DNA of 64,000 bases from Nicotiana tabacum. Taxonomy: Eukaryota; Streptophyta; Magnoliopsida; Solanales; Solanaceae. Under the pieces are notes generated by a model. The model searched no databases. It worked only from the letters and a program-made list of their open reading frames with translations, and was not told where the DNA came from. A program made the translations under genes and the position numbers. The DNA lies in NCBI RefSeq assembly GCF_000715075.1, contig NC_134089.1, positions 68,740,697 to 68,804,696 of the forward strand, given 5' to 3'. Shown piece by piece: positions 10,834 to 23,040 of this stretch; positions within the stretch are counted from its first letter, which is position 1; every line of letters begins with the position of its first letter.

Positions 10834-13289
10834 TTAACTGGTCAATGAATATTTCTTGGCCTGAATTTTCCTCCAAAGGTCGTCCGGACCTGTCTCAATG
10901 AGGGGTGGCCGATTGGAGGCCTGCTTGCTTGATTCGGCTAGATGTTCAGGGGTATAGACTCTACCAGTTCTTGTCATACCCTGTGCGGCGATAGTTTCTT
11001 CAATCCTGACCTTGTCTTTTCTTCTTGCCTTGGCTATATAGTCCCAGGGTACGATATTTGTATAGAATGGTGTCATGGTTGACATCTCCACTGGTATCGG
11101 CGCGGCTATCCTTACTCTGCACAGAACATGTGCCTTGGGTGGCAAGACTGCAACCTCAAATGGTGCGGGTTTATTTGCCGAAGACATGAATTCAACCTCA
11201 ATTGGTGTCGGTGTCTTTGTGGAAAGTGCTGCTTCAAACTAAAGAGGTACAGACATATTCACCTCAGCGTCCTCAGACGGTTGGATCTGGACTATGATCG
11301 GATTGAGAGTAATTGTTGGTTTCTTCAGGTTGTCACCTTCTGCTATCAACCCGATTGATCCCTCGGGATCCCAATCATCTTCTATTTCAATCATGTGGAT
11401 GCCTCCACCCATATGGTCTGGCAGGGGGTTGTTTCGGACGTTTGGAGCGGGTTCCTTTACCACAATGATCTTGTTATCAATCAAGGTCTGTATCTTGTCT
11501 TTCAAGGAGCGGCATTCATCGATGGTGTACCCTTTCATGCCGGAGTGGTAGGCACATAACTTGTTTGGGTTAACCCACTGAGAAGGATTCTCAGGGGTTG
11601 CAACAGGGATGGGGGTGACATAACCTATAGCTTTAAGTCTCTTATACAACTGGTCGATGGGTTTAGCGATGGTTGTATATTGCTTTGGAGGTCTGTGGTC
11701 AAAATTAGGTCGGGGTCTAGGGAAATTTTGGCGTGTAGGGGGTGATTGATAATGGGATGGTTGAGCATTATAAGTTTGGTAGACATGAGTGGGTTGGGAG
11801 TATCTAGGTGAACTAGGTTGATATGTAGGAGGTGGAGATGACTGATAAGTGGGTGGCGGAGCTTGGTATGAAGGTGAGAGTGCTTGGTAATTTGGGGTTG
11901 GCTGGTATATGAGTGGAGGTGTTGGATAAGTTTGGTATTTGAGGGGAGATTTGGTCCTATGTGCAACCATTACGGCCCCTACGCCCCTTTTCGTGGACAC
12001 ACCACCAAACAGTAAAGCCTTATTTGTAGCTTGCAAGGCCTCGAAGTTTGTAACCATACCATTTTTAATACCTTCTTCAATTCTTTCACCCAGTTTGATA
12101 ATATCGGAAAACTTGTGGTTCTCAATCATCATTAGCCACTCATAGTACTGCGAGTCCTGAGCTCGGACAAAGAACTTGTTCATTTGCTCCTCTTTTAAGG
12201 TAGGTCTGACCTTAGCAGCTTCGGACCTCCAGCGAGTAGCATACTCGCGAAACGTCTCCGTGGGCTTTTTCTTCAAGTTCTGGATATAGAACACGTCTGG
12301 TGCGTTCTCTGTATTAAACCTGAATATGTCCATAAAGTCAGATGCCATGCCTACCCAACTTGACCACTTCTTGGGATCTTGGCTGATGTACCAAGATAAT
12401 GCATCTCCTTTCAGACTCCTCATGAACAGCTTAATGCAGATCCTTTCATCCTTCCCTACTCCAACCAGCTCGTCACAATATGTCCTCAGATGGACCATTG
12501 GATCACCCGTGCTATCAAACATCTCAAACTTAGGAGGTTTGTACCCCTCGGGCAGTTCGACATCAAGCGTATGCAAAGATCCTCATAGTTCAGCCCTTCA
12601 ATTCCTTTGCTTCCCTCAATGCCTTGAATCTGGCTGGTGAGTTTCTTAAGTTCCTTGGCCATGTTCCTGATAAGCAGATCCTTTTCATCAGACTCAGGTG
12701 TGCATGAGATAGGTTGGGTGGGGTGTAGCATGGTCTTTACGTAGATAGGAGTGTTATGGTGGCCTGGTGTATGGGTGTGGAAATGTTCATTTGTGGAGTT
12801 CTGAGGTTCTAGGATGAGTAGTGGAGTGTTATTTGGGGAATGGCAGGTGTTACATTGGTTCTTTGATGGAGCAATATGATGGTGAGGAGCAGGATGATTC
12901 TGTTGTTTTGGGATATTTTGAGGAGGTGTAGGGTTTTGAGTGTTGGGGAAGTTGATATCTGGGGTGTTGAGGGAAAATGACAGGTTTGCCACATTCTGAA
13001 CCTGATCGAGCTCTTCCTGGAATTTCAACAGTTTCTGTTCAAGTTGTGACACATTCTCGTTAGGAACCCGAATACACTGGCCATTAGTGGCCTCTGCCCA
13101 TTCAACTGTGTTCTCCTTCCTGATGTTGTTCAAATCTCCCATTTTGCCTTTGTTCTTGCCTTTAATAGGACTACGAGAAGGAGTGGGTGGAGGGCCCTTG
13201 GATCTTGTGAAATAAGATGATAATGCCAGAGTGCACGAACTAACCTTTGGGGGAGGGGAATAATAAAACAAAAATAAAACAAAAGGCAA
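10834..13289 (-). pseudogene. Tat-1 gag, broken
   Basis: The N-terminal frame (13289-12486) has a Pro/Asn/His-rich, partly coiled segment (VSQLEQKLLKFQEELDQVQN). A frameshift around 12490-12576 leads to the retrotransposon Gag domain (12576-11239): FDSTGDPMVHLRTYCDEL, LKGDALSWYISQDPKKWSSW and TFREYATRWRSEAAKVRP. A Tyr/Pro-rich stretch follows (about residues 215-290 of that frame, repeated YQ.P), then a decayed zinc-knuckle position (CAYHSGMKGYTIDECRSL). The TAG at 11239-11241 fits CAG-to-TAG; the same frame then runs on to 10834. Gag forms the particle and binds RNA. Confidence 0.85.
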
Positions 13290-13553
13290 TCAAGTTAGTG
13301 AGGATCATAAAAAGTATTGCAATATTTAAATACATAGTGCAGGAATGTAAAGCGAATCCTAATTTAGGAACCTCTTTGTGCATGAGGTAGGCCTAGCGAC
13401 AGATTGATTTGGAGAACTTAGAACACTAAATGCCTCATTTTATTGATAAAAAATAGACGAATCTCGAATCGACACTAAATAAGCAAGAAATAAAAGTCAT
13501 TAATGGTCATTGGCCTTATTACATTAATAAAGCTAAAAAAGGTAAACTCCTAT
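13290..13553. other. A/T-rich spacer upstream of Tat-1 gag
   Basis: About 260 bases between the gag frame and the leader ORF, with many TAA-type triplets. I see nothing recognisable in it. Confidence 0.5.
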
Positions 13554-13925
13554 CTACTTGGTCCCAGAAGGACCTTCCTCGGGTATGTTTTTGTTTATCA
13601 AATCCTCTAGTTCGTGTAGGTTCATTAGTAAAAATGCCTTCGCTAAATGTTCTCCTTCATTTCCCTCAGCGTTCTGGCAATCGGCGACTCTCTTCCTCAT
13701 ATTTTCCTCCAATTCCAACAAGCTGTATTCCAGATTTTCGCTGGATTTGGCGGCCCTCCCTTTCCATTCGTTGATTTGGTCATTTGACGGAAGATTCCTC
13801 CACCAATCTAGCAAGAGTGAGGGTATGCTAACCATACCGAAGTTGGGGACCTCGTTCTTCATTTTCTGCAAAACAAAAGGGTTAAGACCATACCCCCACC
13901 GGACTCGACTATTTAATATCAACAA
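13554..13925 (-). CDS. Small unrecognised leader ORF of Tat-1 (123 aa)
   Basis: This open frame lies between the 5' LTR and gag. It has a short Trp-rich part (LLLDWWRNLPSNDQINEWKG) and a Glu/Leu-rich helical part (YSLLELEENMRKRVADCQNA, then HELEDLINKN). No known domain is recognised. It sits where Ogre elements carry ORF1 but is far shorter than the ORF1 of Ogre-2 and shows no clear similarity to it. It could be a remnant of ORF1, a lineage-specific leader ORF, or chance. Confidence 0.4.
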   Translation of the reverse strand: MLILNSRVRWGYGLNPFVLQKMKNEVPNFGMVSIPSLLLDWWRNLPSNDQINEWKGRAAKSSENLEYSLLELEENMRKRVADCQNAEGNEGEHLAKAFLLMNLHELEDLINKNIPEEGPSGTK

Positions 13926-14531
13926 TTATCATGAAGCGTTTAGTTCTCCAAATAAATGCACAGAACGTGATGATGTCCATTTGGGTTTAGGGAAACCCAG
14001 TGGAATTTGGACAAGGTTATCTTAAAGGATCATTATGTGGACAACATAATTGACCCGGCTAGGTTTGACCATGATGCATGCACAATTTGAATAGAGTAAG
14101 GTTTCTATGGGGTTTTAGACTGGTACCCTTGAGCGGACAACTCAAGGGGGAAGGAACGGAACTGTCAACTGCACCGCTGATCGACTAGTTTTACCGCAAA
14201 TATGCCTTTCCGAATTTAGGGGTAATGATATAGGAAGAGCACAACCACTCATCAAGCGCTGCTATAGTATTTGTTTGGCACGAGTGGAGTATGATGTTGA
14301 GCATGATTATGCATAAATTAAAAGCATGTTGACATGTATTTGCACGTTAAGAAAGCGATAAATACATCAGTTTTATAATTTAAAGCAGCAATAAAGGAAG
14401 GAAACAAGAAAGATATGTCAGTTTTCCTTTTGAAGAAGAAATTAAACGCTTAAAGAAATAAAACAAGTAATTGCACACAAGGGAGGGGTACAAATTTACA
14501 AGAACAATCTGAAATGGTAAAAGTCTAAAAA
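13926..14531 (-). other. 5' leader of Tat-1
   Basis: About 600 bases between the primer-binding site and the small ORF, without long frames. I found no copy of the CCTACRTATCC hairpin here, in contrast to Ogre-2. Confidence 0.6.
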
Positions 14532-14549
14532 TCCCCAGCAGAGTCGCCA
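14532..14549 (-). other. Primer-binding site of Tat-1
   Basis: The minus strand reads TGGCGACTCTGCTGGGGA next to the 5' LTR. The sequence is identical to the site of Ogre-2 (57808-57825). This type of site is usually assigned to tRNA-Arg in the Tat/Ogre group; the tRNA assignment is from memory. Confidence 0.85.
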
Positions 14550-14552
14550 TGC

Positions 14553-17500
14553 TGGCGTGCCCCTTTTTTTCCCTCCGCGGAGAGGAGTCAGGGTTCCGGC
14601 ATTCATGAAGGTGTGATGACTCATTTCCTTTTTGGGAATTGGGCATTGCGTTTTTGAAGAGTCGCCACCTAATGATTTTTAAGGTACGTTGGGCACCTAT
14701 AGGGTTTATCCATAACTACGTTCGATAACCAGAGATAGGGTTAGGGCTTGAAATTATCCTAAGGGAAAGGTATTAGGCACCCCTCAGGATCCACTAGTGT
14801 GGTTCCCGACCAGACAGTTTTTTGTGAATTTGTGCAATTAGCAAATAAACAAGTGGGGCTCAAATAAGAGGGGATTTAAGTTTAAATACACAAGTGTTTG
14901 AAAAATGATTAATAAAAAGTAAGGTTTTGAAAAAAGTTATAATCTAAGCATACTTATGAATATAAAAGGGGTGTCCTAGGTTTGTTTGTAATATGGATCA
15001 CATCAATGCAATACCCGTATGAAACTCCTCAAAAGAGGGGATACACGTGGTATTAGCGCACCGGTCATCATATCCATATCTACACTTTCCTGCCTCGTGA
15101 AGGTAATTAAAGCGAGGGTTGGTCTCGACTCTTATTGCATGCTATTACCCGTCCCTTCCTATCAGTCCCGGAGGAATTTATGACTCCTATCCCTATAAGA
15201 AGGAGGTTCTAGGCAGACCCTCAGGTTTAAAGGCAAGATACTAAAGTGACATACAAAAACATACAAGACTACAATTAGGGGGAAACATATAAGCAAGTAG
15301 AAGGCTCAGTTATACCTCCACAAATAATGCACATAGACAGCATGACTGATACACAGTTAAGGTCTGAATTCAAAATCCTAAAGCAAGGTGTTTAAGTTGT
15401 AACATCAGAACCAGATTTATCACATGACTCAAAAAAGAAGCCTGAATTAGGTTTGCCTACTGATTTTTAACAATTGATAATTAAACATAGGCAGTTCCAG
15501 TTTATTTAAGTTATTACCTAAGGCTTACCTAGGTGCAAAACGAGATGCAGCAATTGTTCCAAGTCATTAAAACGGTTTATAGATTATTTTGATTACCTAA
15601 AACATGATGTTCTAGTTGTAGAGACTGTTGCCAATTTTATTCAGAAAGACATCACAGTGTGAAAATTATTGCTTACTACCTTTTCATGAATCAGTAATTA
15701 ACTAGGCGTTTTAAACAGAATGCAAACAAGATCCTAGATCATGGTATCTAATATGCACATACAAATGGTAGGGTTGTTGAAAACAGGATTCCTAAGGCAT
15801 GATTTCTAAATGTACATGGCAGGATTGCAGAATTGATGAAATACAATTTTTGAAAAGTACCAGAGTAATAGCTTAGATGCCAATGTTGTTATTGTCCTAA
15901 GAGCAGGATTTCTAAGTGATAAAAAACATAAAGAATGGAATAATGAATGAAGTGCTGAAGCAAGAAAACATAGATTCTAAGAACATGGTTTTCTAATGCA
16001 GGTATGAATCTTAAACATGGTTTCTATTGCACAATTAGGAATATAAACCTAATAACATGCTTTCTACCCTTTAACAACTATAGCATGCATATTTTCCCAT
16101 CCTTTTTCACTAGCCACCCCAATACTTGTTTACAAATTATTACAGACCATGTGATAGAATTACATTAGAAAGGAAAAATAAGAAGTTACAACTATAAATA
16201 GCTTGATTCTGACTTCCTCTCTGAGTTATGTAATAAAACACCTCAAATGCCAATATTATTCCCAAGCCTTTCTCATATCTGGGTGTGTCAGAGTTCCCTA
16301 AGGACCTCAAGAGATTCCGGGCAGTGCTCATACCCAAATTGCATAACCAAGAGAGTGAGTGCAGTGTGGAAGGGTCAGCTCTTATATGTCCAGGTTCAGA
16401 AGGAGCTCAAGGGTACCAAAGCAAGGCTCACACAAAAGGGGCAGAACCTAGTATTCTAAGAGTACATGTGAGAGTGTTTGACACAGATTCAAGAGAGTTG
16501 AGTTGGAAAACAGTTTTGAAAAAATGATTGCTTTGAAGTAAATTTGCAACAGCAACAGAATAGTTGCTTAGGGGAAAATAGTTTTGAAAAGGGGCAGGGA
16601 ATCAGCATATGCAGAATAGATCCAAAATACAACTTCAACAGTTACAAACAGGGAAATAAGGGGGTTGGACATAGAGGACCCAAATCAGAAACACATAATT
16701 AGTCATGAATCAAGTACATTAGGAGACATGCTAGTTGAGGGGCATAAACAGGAACAAGTAAACATACTTATAACATTTGGAACAAAGGAGGGTAGAATTT
16801 TAAGCATGCTGAGTAAAGCAGTAAACAAAAGGTGCAATTTAACAGCATGAGCCATTAAGTTAGTGTAGAAAGGAATAAGGATTGACAAACAAAGGAACAC
16901 GTAGAGTTGAGTTTCAGAATTTAAATTTAGAACATACCAGTTGAAGGAGCAAAGTGCAGAAAAAGTAAAGCAATGAGAGTTCCACAGTCTAGCCTTGGCT
17001 TTCAGCAAGCTAGACAAGGCAGTAGCACAAGTAGTAGTGAAAAAAAGAGAGTTTGAATGTGTAAGTGTGTGTTTTTTAACTCAGTTGTTCGTGTCTTTAG
17101 AGAAGAGAGGGTAGGGTATCTATAGCTTTGAAAACGAGTAGAAAATAAGGTAACAAGTAAAGATTTAACACAAATATGGAAATAATCACAATCTGAATCC
17201 CATTAATACAAGTACTTCCCTTTAATCAAGGAATTACTGCTTAACGGATACCAATAAGGATAATTAAGGAAAGAAAATCAATTTGAGGAAGATTTATTTC
17301 TGACCATATAAGGGATAGTAAGAGTATAGAGTATACAATTGAGTCTAGGTACAGAATATACTTAATTGGCGAAAGGATTCAGCAGGGGTGAAACATCACA
17401 GCAAATAAAGGAAGGGAACCAATAAATTTAAATAAATGAGTAAAATTAAGGGTTTATAAGAAAACCTTGCAATCAAACCGTAACTTAAGGAAATCAAGAT

Positions 17501-19158
17501 CAATCACGAAGGAGTCATGATTCTGTACTTCGACATATAAATAAAAAAGAATGAACAGACGTATCAGTCATACAGAGTCAAACAAAAAGAAACAAACTAG
17601 ATGAACACAATCACTCAAAAGGTGACATGAGCAGGCTAAGGACTACTCGAAGCATGGTAATCAACAAGTCAAGTAGTCGCATAGAACCAAAAATGAAGAA
17701 AGCACTCTAACACATAGTAATAGGTAAAAGAGATCTTTTTAAAGACTCTCAGTAACAAGTGAGGAAAACCTTTAATACATGAGGGGTTTAACAAAGTCGA
17801 GTTAAAAAATGGTAAGAACTGAGAATCAGTTAACGAAGAAAAGGATCTAAACACAAAGAACTCAATCGAAACAAACAAACAAAGATAGTTCCAGAACCTC
17901 GGATAAACCAAAGATACTTAGGGTTTTCAACAAAATGAACCAGGTAGAAGAAGAACATAAACAAACCGTTTAAACATAGTAAAATCATAAGACAACATTT
18001 AATCGGAGAAGAAGTCTTTTTTAAAAAGAGGTTAAGAAAACCCTAATCGTTGAAAACGAATAGTCACTTTGAAAGAAATCGAAAAACCTTTTGAGAAAAA
18101 CACCAAGAGATTCATAACATGCACAGATCTAAGACAAATCTGAAAGAAAATCGGAAAGCTCTTAAAACTAGGGTTTTAGAGAACCCAGAGAAAGTGAGAA
18201 AAACTTTGAAAAGTTACCGATCTAGCTGGGAAAGCCATGGATCTGACTTGAATGGCCATGGATGGCCAGGAAAAGACCATGGATAGAAGTTGAGCAAAGT
18301 TTGGACTAGATCTCTTCGAGATCTTTCCATGAAATCACGAAAACAGGCAACCAAGAGACATAGGAGACCGGTACACGTCTCAACAGCCACGGGAGTCCAT
18401 GGATTGAGGGAGAATCGAAGGGGATTAGGGTTAATTTGGGTGGCGGCGGCTAGGGTTTGGATGAGGTTGCAGAGAGAATTAGAGAGGAAGGGGATTCAAG
18501 GGCCGCGGGTAGGTGGAAATGAATTAGGTTAAGGGGGTCGTTTGGGTTTATTTAGGCAGGTGGAATGGTGGTCGTTGATCTCAATGATCAACGGCCCAGA
18601 TTAGATGGGGTAGGTAGGGATCTGGGTTTGGGCAGGGTTTAAAAGGGTTAGGGTCGGGTTTAATTAGAAATTGGGCCGGGGAAGTGGGTTTTAATTTGGG
18701 TTAGATTTGAAAGCCAATTTGGCCAATATTTAAATAGTCATTTTTTCCCTTTTTAATTTATAAAAAATAGTAAATGGTTTCTGAAATTAATTTAAGAGGC
18801 CAAAATGATTTATAGAGGATCCAATTTTATGTGTATAAAACATAATTAAACCTTAAAAGGGCTAATACTGCAATTATGTGCAATTTAGCCTAAAAATACT
18901 AAATAAAATTGTAAAAATAACTTTAGCCATATTTTGGCATAATTATATAAATCCAATAGATAAATTATCAAAATAATAATTTTGGAAAATAATTATTGGG
19001 ATTTTATGGATAAAAGGGGGAAATAAATCAATTAAAAAAACCTTTAAAAATTATGGAAAAATAATAAAACCCTTGGACGTGCTTATATATGCATATATAT
19101 GCTATTTTGAAATTATTTTGCATATTAAAAATATGTAGGGAAAAATTGGGTATCAACA
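14553..19158 (-). repeat. 5' LTR of Tat-1
   Basis: About 4.6 kb, ending with CA at 19157-19158 on the plus strand. The left edge is placed at a TG three bases past the primer-binding site and could be off by a few bases, because the matching end of the other LTR lies outside the window. It aligns with 1-4138 over almost its whole length, with scattered substitutions and small indels. Short frames inside it (13-16 and 18.3 kb areas) are not genes I can support. Confidence 0.88.
17117..17124 (-). promoter_or_regulatory. Decayed TATA box of the Tat-1 5' LTR
   Basis: The minus strand reads CTATAGATACCC, where the 3' LTR keeps CTATAAATACCC. This is the LTR that would have driven transcription of the element. 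Confidence 0.5.
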
Positions 19159-19242
19159 ATATATAGTCGACTGCGTTCACTAGGGGTGTGCAGACTTCGG
19201 AGGGGCTCCTACAGCTCAAGCGCTATAAGCCAGTCATGACTT

Positions 19243-19247
<5 letters not shown>

Positions 19248-19284
<37 letters not shown>
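19248..19284. repeat. (TA)n microsatellite, 37 bp
   Basis: An uninterrupted TA dinucleotide run inside the Tekay-like LTR. Confidence 0.97.
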
Positions 19285-19287
<3 letters not shown>

Positions 19288-20986
19288 TACGGCATGCAGC
19301 ACGATCCATCAATATATAATCCTCACAATCAGGCCATCGGCCTCTCTCAATCATCAATCTCACAAGCCACTCGGGCATCTCAGTGAAAAATCAGGGAAAC
19401 TCAGCCCAAACAACTTTTATATATTTAAAAATAGAGTAATAAAACTAAATTAAACAATGAACATGTAAAGTCATGACTGAGGATATGCTTTCAAATCAAA
19501 ACAGTGTGAGGATAGTAACAAAATACCCCTGAGTGTCCTAACAGTACAGGCACAAGGCCCCAAGCATGGCATTCAGCCCAGGTTATAAGAGTTCTTTCTA
19601 AAACATATAGCTATTATACGGCTTAAATCAAAATATGCAACTCCATAGTCGTTGCGGGACGGACCAAGTCACAATCCCTAACGGTGCACACCCACACGCC
19701 CGTCACCTAGCATGCACGTCACCTCAAAATAGTGAAACGATGTGAAATCTGGGGCTTCATACCCTCAAGACAAGATTTACAATCATTACTTACCTCAAAC
19801 CGATCAAAATCCTACACTGTGATGCCATTGCCTCTCTAACTGCCTCCAAATGCCTCGAATCTAGCAACAAACAATTCGATACAATCAACACGAGCTAAGG
19901 GATCAATCCCATAAGAAAATGCTAAGCTTAAGGTCAAAAGTCAAAAAGTCAACTCAAAGGTCGGGCCTCGGTCCCATGTCTCAAAATCCAACCAAAGTCA
20001 CAAAATCCGACAACCCACTCGGCTACGAGACTAACCATACTAGTTTCACTCAATTCCGACTTCGAATCGGCTTTCAAATTCCAAAAGTTCATTTTATGAA
20101 GTTGTACAAATTTTCCCCAAATTTCCACCTCCAAGTTCTAATCAAATGATGAAATCAGTGATATATTCATGTATTTTAGCCAAATCCGAGTTAGAATCAC
20201 TTACCCCCATGAATTTCTTGAAAAATCTTCGAAAAATCACCAAGATCCGAGCTCTCTAGGTCAAAATATGAAATAAAACCCTAAATATCGTATTTAGAGT
20301 GCACCTCTCAGATTACCATTTCCGCTGACCGCCAAAAATCACCACCCCAGCGTTCACTCCTCCGCGGTCGCAAAAAAGTAGCGGGGTTCGCACTTTTGGT
20401 AGCTGCAAAGACAGGCCTTAGTATTTTGGCCATAAATTTCTCTACATGTGTCCAAATGATGATTTCTTTATCTTTCCAGATACTAGACACGAAGGGCTAC
20501 AACTTTTATATTTAAATCATCTTAAATTTCCTTGTAGATCAAAAGATATAAGCTTCTAAAGTCGGACCAACGAATCTGCAGATCTGCCCTAGAGCACCTC
20601 TGCGACCAGATTTACGTTGTCGCGCCCCCTATTCCACCCTCAGCGAAAATTCCTTTTCCCTCAGCAAATATTAGGCACCAGAACCATGCTTGAGTTCTGG
20701 TAATGCCTGGACTCGCTCAAAACTCACCTGAAACATAACTGAGGCTTCCGGAACCTCAACCAAATGTGTCATCAAGTCCTAAAATACCATACCAACTCAA
20801 TCGAGCTCTCGAATCACCTCAAACAATAACAAAAACATGAATAGCACACCAATTGAAGCTTAATGGACTTGAAACCTCAAACGTTCACAACCGATACCGA
20901 AACCTATCAATCCTCGTCCGAATAACCTCAAATTTTGCACACACGTCACAAATGATGCTACAAACCTAATCCAACTTTTGGAATTC

Positions 20987-20991
20987 CATTT
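20987..20991 (+). repeat. Target-site duplication CATTT, left of SIRE
   Basis: The five bases directly before TGTTGGCCC match the five directly after the 3' LTR (30564-30568). Confidence 0.92.
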
Positions 20992-21904
20992 TGTTGGCCC
21001 AAGAACGGGTGAAGTTTTGAAGAATGACAAATGAACTTAGTCATGGACCAGGTCCATCTTGTGAAGCACAGTCATGATCAATCTATGCATGTGAGATGCA
21101 CGTGAAGGAGATAAGTCCTACTGATCAAGCAGAAATATCTCCTGATCTGATCGAAATGTTACATATTAGATAAGGGGAGAAAATTTCCTTATATGAAGAG
21201 AACACTATCCAGGATAAAGATAGTGTTAGAGTTTGAGATCATCATGAACTCTTCTACGATAGAAGTTCAGCAATTGAGTCCCGATCAAACTCTGATTACT
21301 AACCTATTAAATGACAGTGATTGTTCTCTTTTACAGGTATTGCACATATGCAGAAGTGAAACTAAATTGAGAGCAAAAAGCAAGGCGATTTTGCAAGCAA
21401 TTTATGTATGATTTGAGTGTGCACTCCTGAAGCTACTTGAATGAGATAGAAGAACCAGTTCCATTGGGTCTATCTCTTACTCTAGTTCAATTGTAGTAGG
21501 TAGTTTAAAGTTGTACCTTTCAGCTTTCATAGAATCAATTGTATTAGGTACCTAGAGTGTTCAAGTTATAGCTAACTTGAAGTTGTCGCAACAGTTGAGG
21601 TTGTGTGCCACAACGGGATTAGAGTTAATCCTTAGGCTTACAAAGAGTTTTGTAAATGTTGTTTTGGCTCAGTGATTTTAGTGGAAGTTTGGGAAAATCC
21701 TACTGAGTAGTAGCTCGTGGTTTTTTTTCACCTTTTGAGCTAGGTGTTTTCCACGTAAAAATCTCTGTGTTCTTTATTTTATGTACTTATTATTCCGCAA
21801 ACCGTAGTAGTTAGAACACCTAGAAAAACTAGGTTCTGCTATAGCGAAAATTGGGTACCATACAAATCACCCCCTCTTGTGCGATATTGATGCTTAAAAC
21901 ATCA
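20992..21904 (+). repeat. 5' LTR of the SIRE element
   Basis: Starts TGTTGGCCCAAG and ends AAAACATCA. A possible TATA-like ttatatgaag lies near 21189. A 72-codon frame at 21193-21411 is also open in the 3' LTR. The two LTRs were identical at insertion, so this is weak evidence for a gene. Confidence 0.95.
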
Positions 21905-21906
21905 AT

Positions 21907-21918
21907 TGGTATTAGAGC
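21907..21918 (+). other. Primer-binding site of the SIRE element
   Basis: Reads TGGTATTAGAGC two bases after the LTR. It differs by one base from TGGTATCAGAGC, the site complementary to initiator tRNA-Met. Confidence 0.88.
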
Positions 21919-21960
21919 AGGTTATCCTTGAAAAGGCTAACACCTTAGGAAAAGATCAAA

Positions 21961-23040
21961 ATGAGTGCACCACCTGGGAACTGGGAAGGACAATCCACTG
22001 CTAGGCCTCCACTTTTTAATGGTCAGTATTATTCTTGGTAGAAGAATAGGATGAGGGATCACATCATAGGAGAAGACTATGAACTCTAGGACATAGTCAC
22101 TGATGGTCCTCTAGCAACCAAAAAGAAGAATGCTAATGGAGTGGATGTGCCAAAGACAAGAGCTGACTACACTGCTGAAGATTTGAAGAAATGGGAGAAG
22201 AATATCAAGGCCAAGAAATGGCTTGTGTGTAGATTGGGTCCATACGAGTACAGTAGAATTCAAAGTTGTACCACTGCTAAGGAAATCTGGGACACTTTGC
22301 AAGTGGCCCATGAAGGAACACCTCAAGTGAAGAGGTCCAGAGGAACACTATTGTATTCTCAGTATGAGAATTTCACCATGAAGGAAGGAGAAACCATCTA
22401 AGAGATATATACAAGGTTCACCACACTGAAAAATGAACTTAAGTCTTTTGGAAGGGTTATTCTTGAAGAAGACAAAGTTGAGAAGATTTTGACAAGGGTT
22501 CTACCAGTCTCTTGGGAAAGCAAAATCACTGCTATTCAGGAATCAAAGAATATTACTACCCTCAAGCTAGATGAACTAATTGAAAACCTCACTGCCTATG
22601 AACTGAGAAGGCAAACCATGAAAATGGATGCACCCAAGAAGGAAAGAAGTCTGGCTCTCAGAATTGCTGAAGGTTCAGATCTGGAGGATGATGAAATGGC
22701 TATGATCACAAAAGATTTTAAAAAGTACCTGATGAGAGGAAAGGGTTCTTCAAGAGGTATAACCTTTAACAAACCAAGGGCTCCTGAGAAACAGACCAAT
22801 GAGGATTGCTACAAATGTGGTAAGACTGATCACATGATCAAGAACTGTCCTCAACGAGAAATTGAGTGGAAGAAGGAAAGGGTTGAACGAAGGAACAGGT
22901 TCAACCAAGAAGGAACAAAGGATCAACAAAGGTTATGGTTACTGCCTGGGGAGAAACATCAGATGAGGACTCAAAAGATGAAGCTGGAGATGAACAAGCA
23001 CTTATGGACATCGGAGAATCAGATGATGAACAAGAGGTAA
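21961..23040 (+). pseudogene. SIRE gag with CCHC zinc knuckle, broken
   Basis: The start ATG at 21961 follows the primer site by about 40 bases and opens the copia Gag frame (MSAPPGNWEG). In-frame stops are at 22039-22041 and 22087-22089 (both fit TGG-to-TAG) and 22399-22401 (fits CAA-to-TAA). Otherwise the frame stays readable: AKKWLVCRLGPYEYSRIQSC, KEIWDTLQVAHEGT, then LPVSWESKITAIQESK. A zinc knuckle CYKCGKTDHMIKNC lies at about 22810-22850. A frameshift near 22920-22960 moves the frame to the following coiled-coil segment. Gag packages the element RNA. Confidence 0.9.

Larger units (their letters stand above)
1..19158 (-). mobile_element. Tat-1: Ty3/gypsy Tat-lineage LTR retrotransposon, left end cut by window
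   Basis: Two long direct repeats (1-4138 and about 14553-19158) flank an interior whose reading frames all run leftwards. Order on the minus strand is 5' LTR, primer-binding site, leader, gag, protease with G-patch, RT-RNase H, second RNase H, integrase, long 3' untranslated region, polypurine tract, 3' LTR. The second RNase H before integrase and the 4.6-kb LTRs fit the Tat/Ogre group. Roughly 0.5 kb of the 3' LTR lies outside the window, so the target-site duplication cannot be checked; the right flank begins atata. All genes carry stops or frameshifts, so this copy is dead. Confidence 0.93.
19159..20991 (-). repeat. Tekay/Del-like LTR, left piece
   Basis: About 1.8 kb of non-coding sequence between Tat-1 and the SIRE element, continuing at 30564-30907 beyond SIRE. 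It includes the (TA)n run, segments such as ggccatcggcctctctcaat and cacacccacacgcccgtcac, and a GC-rich region around 20320-20400. The complete LTR start is at 30907 on the minus strand. These segments resemble LTRs of Solanaceae Tekay/Del-type chromoviruses as I remember them. No internal coding region is in the window; it may be a solo LTR or a 5' LTR cut by Tat-1. Confidence 0.6.

Noticed and set aside
19159..20991. Host gene promoter or exon in the stretch between Tat-1 and SIRE.
   Set aside because: No long frame or splice pattern. The stretch continues across the SIRE target site into an LTR start at 30907.
21193..21411. A 72-codon frame open in both SIRE LTRs (also 29852-30070).
   Set aside because: LTR pairs begin identical, so both copies being open is not independent evidence. 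There is no domain and codon content looks like non-coding LTR.
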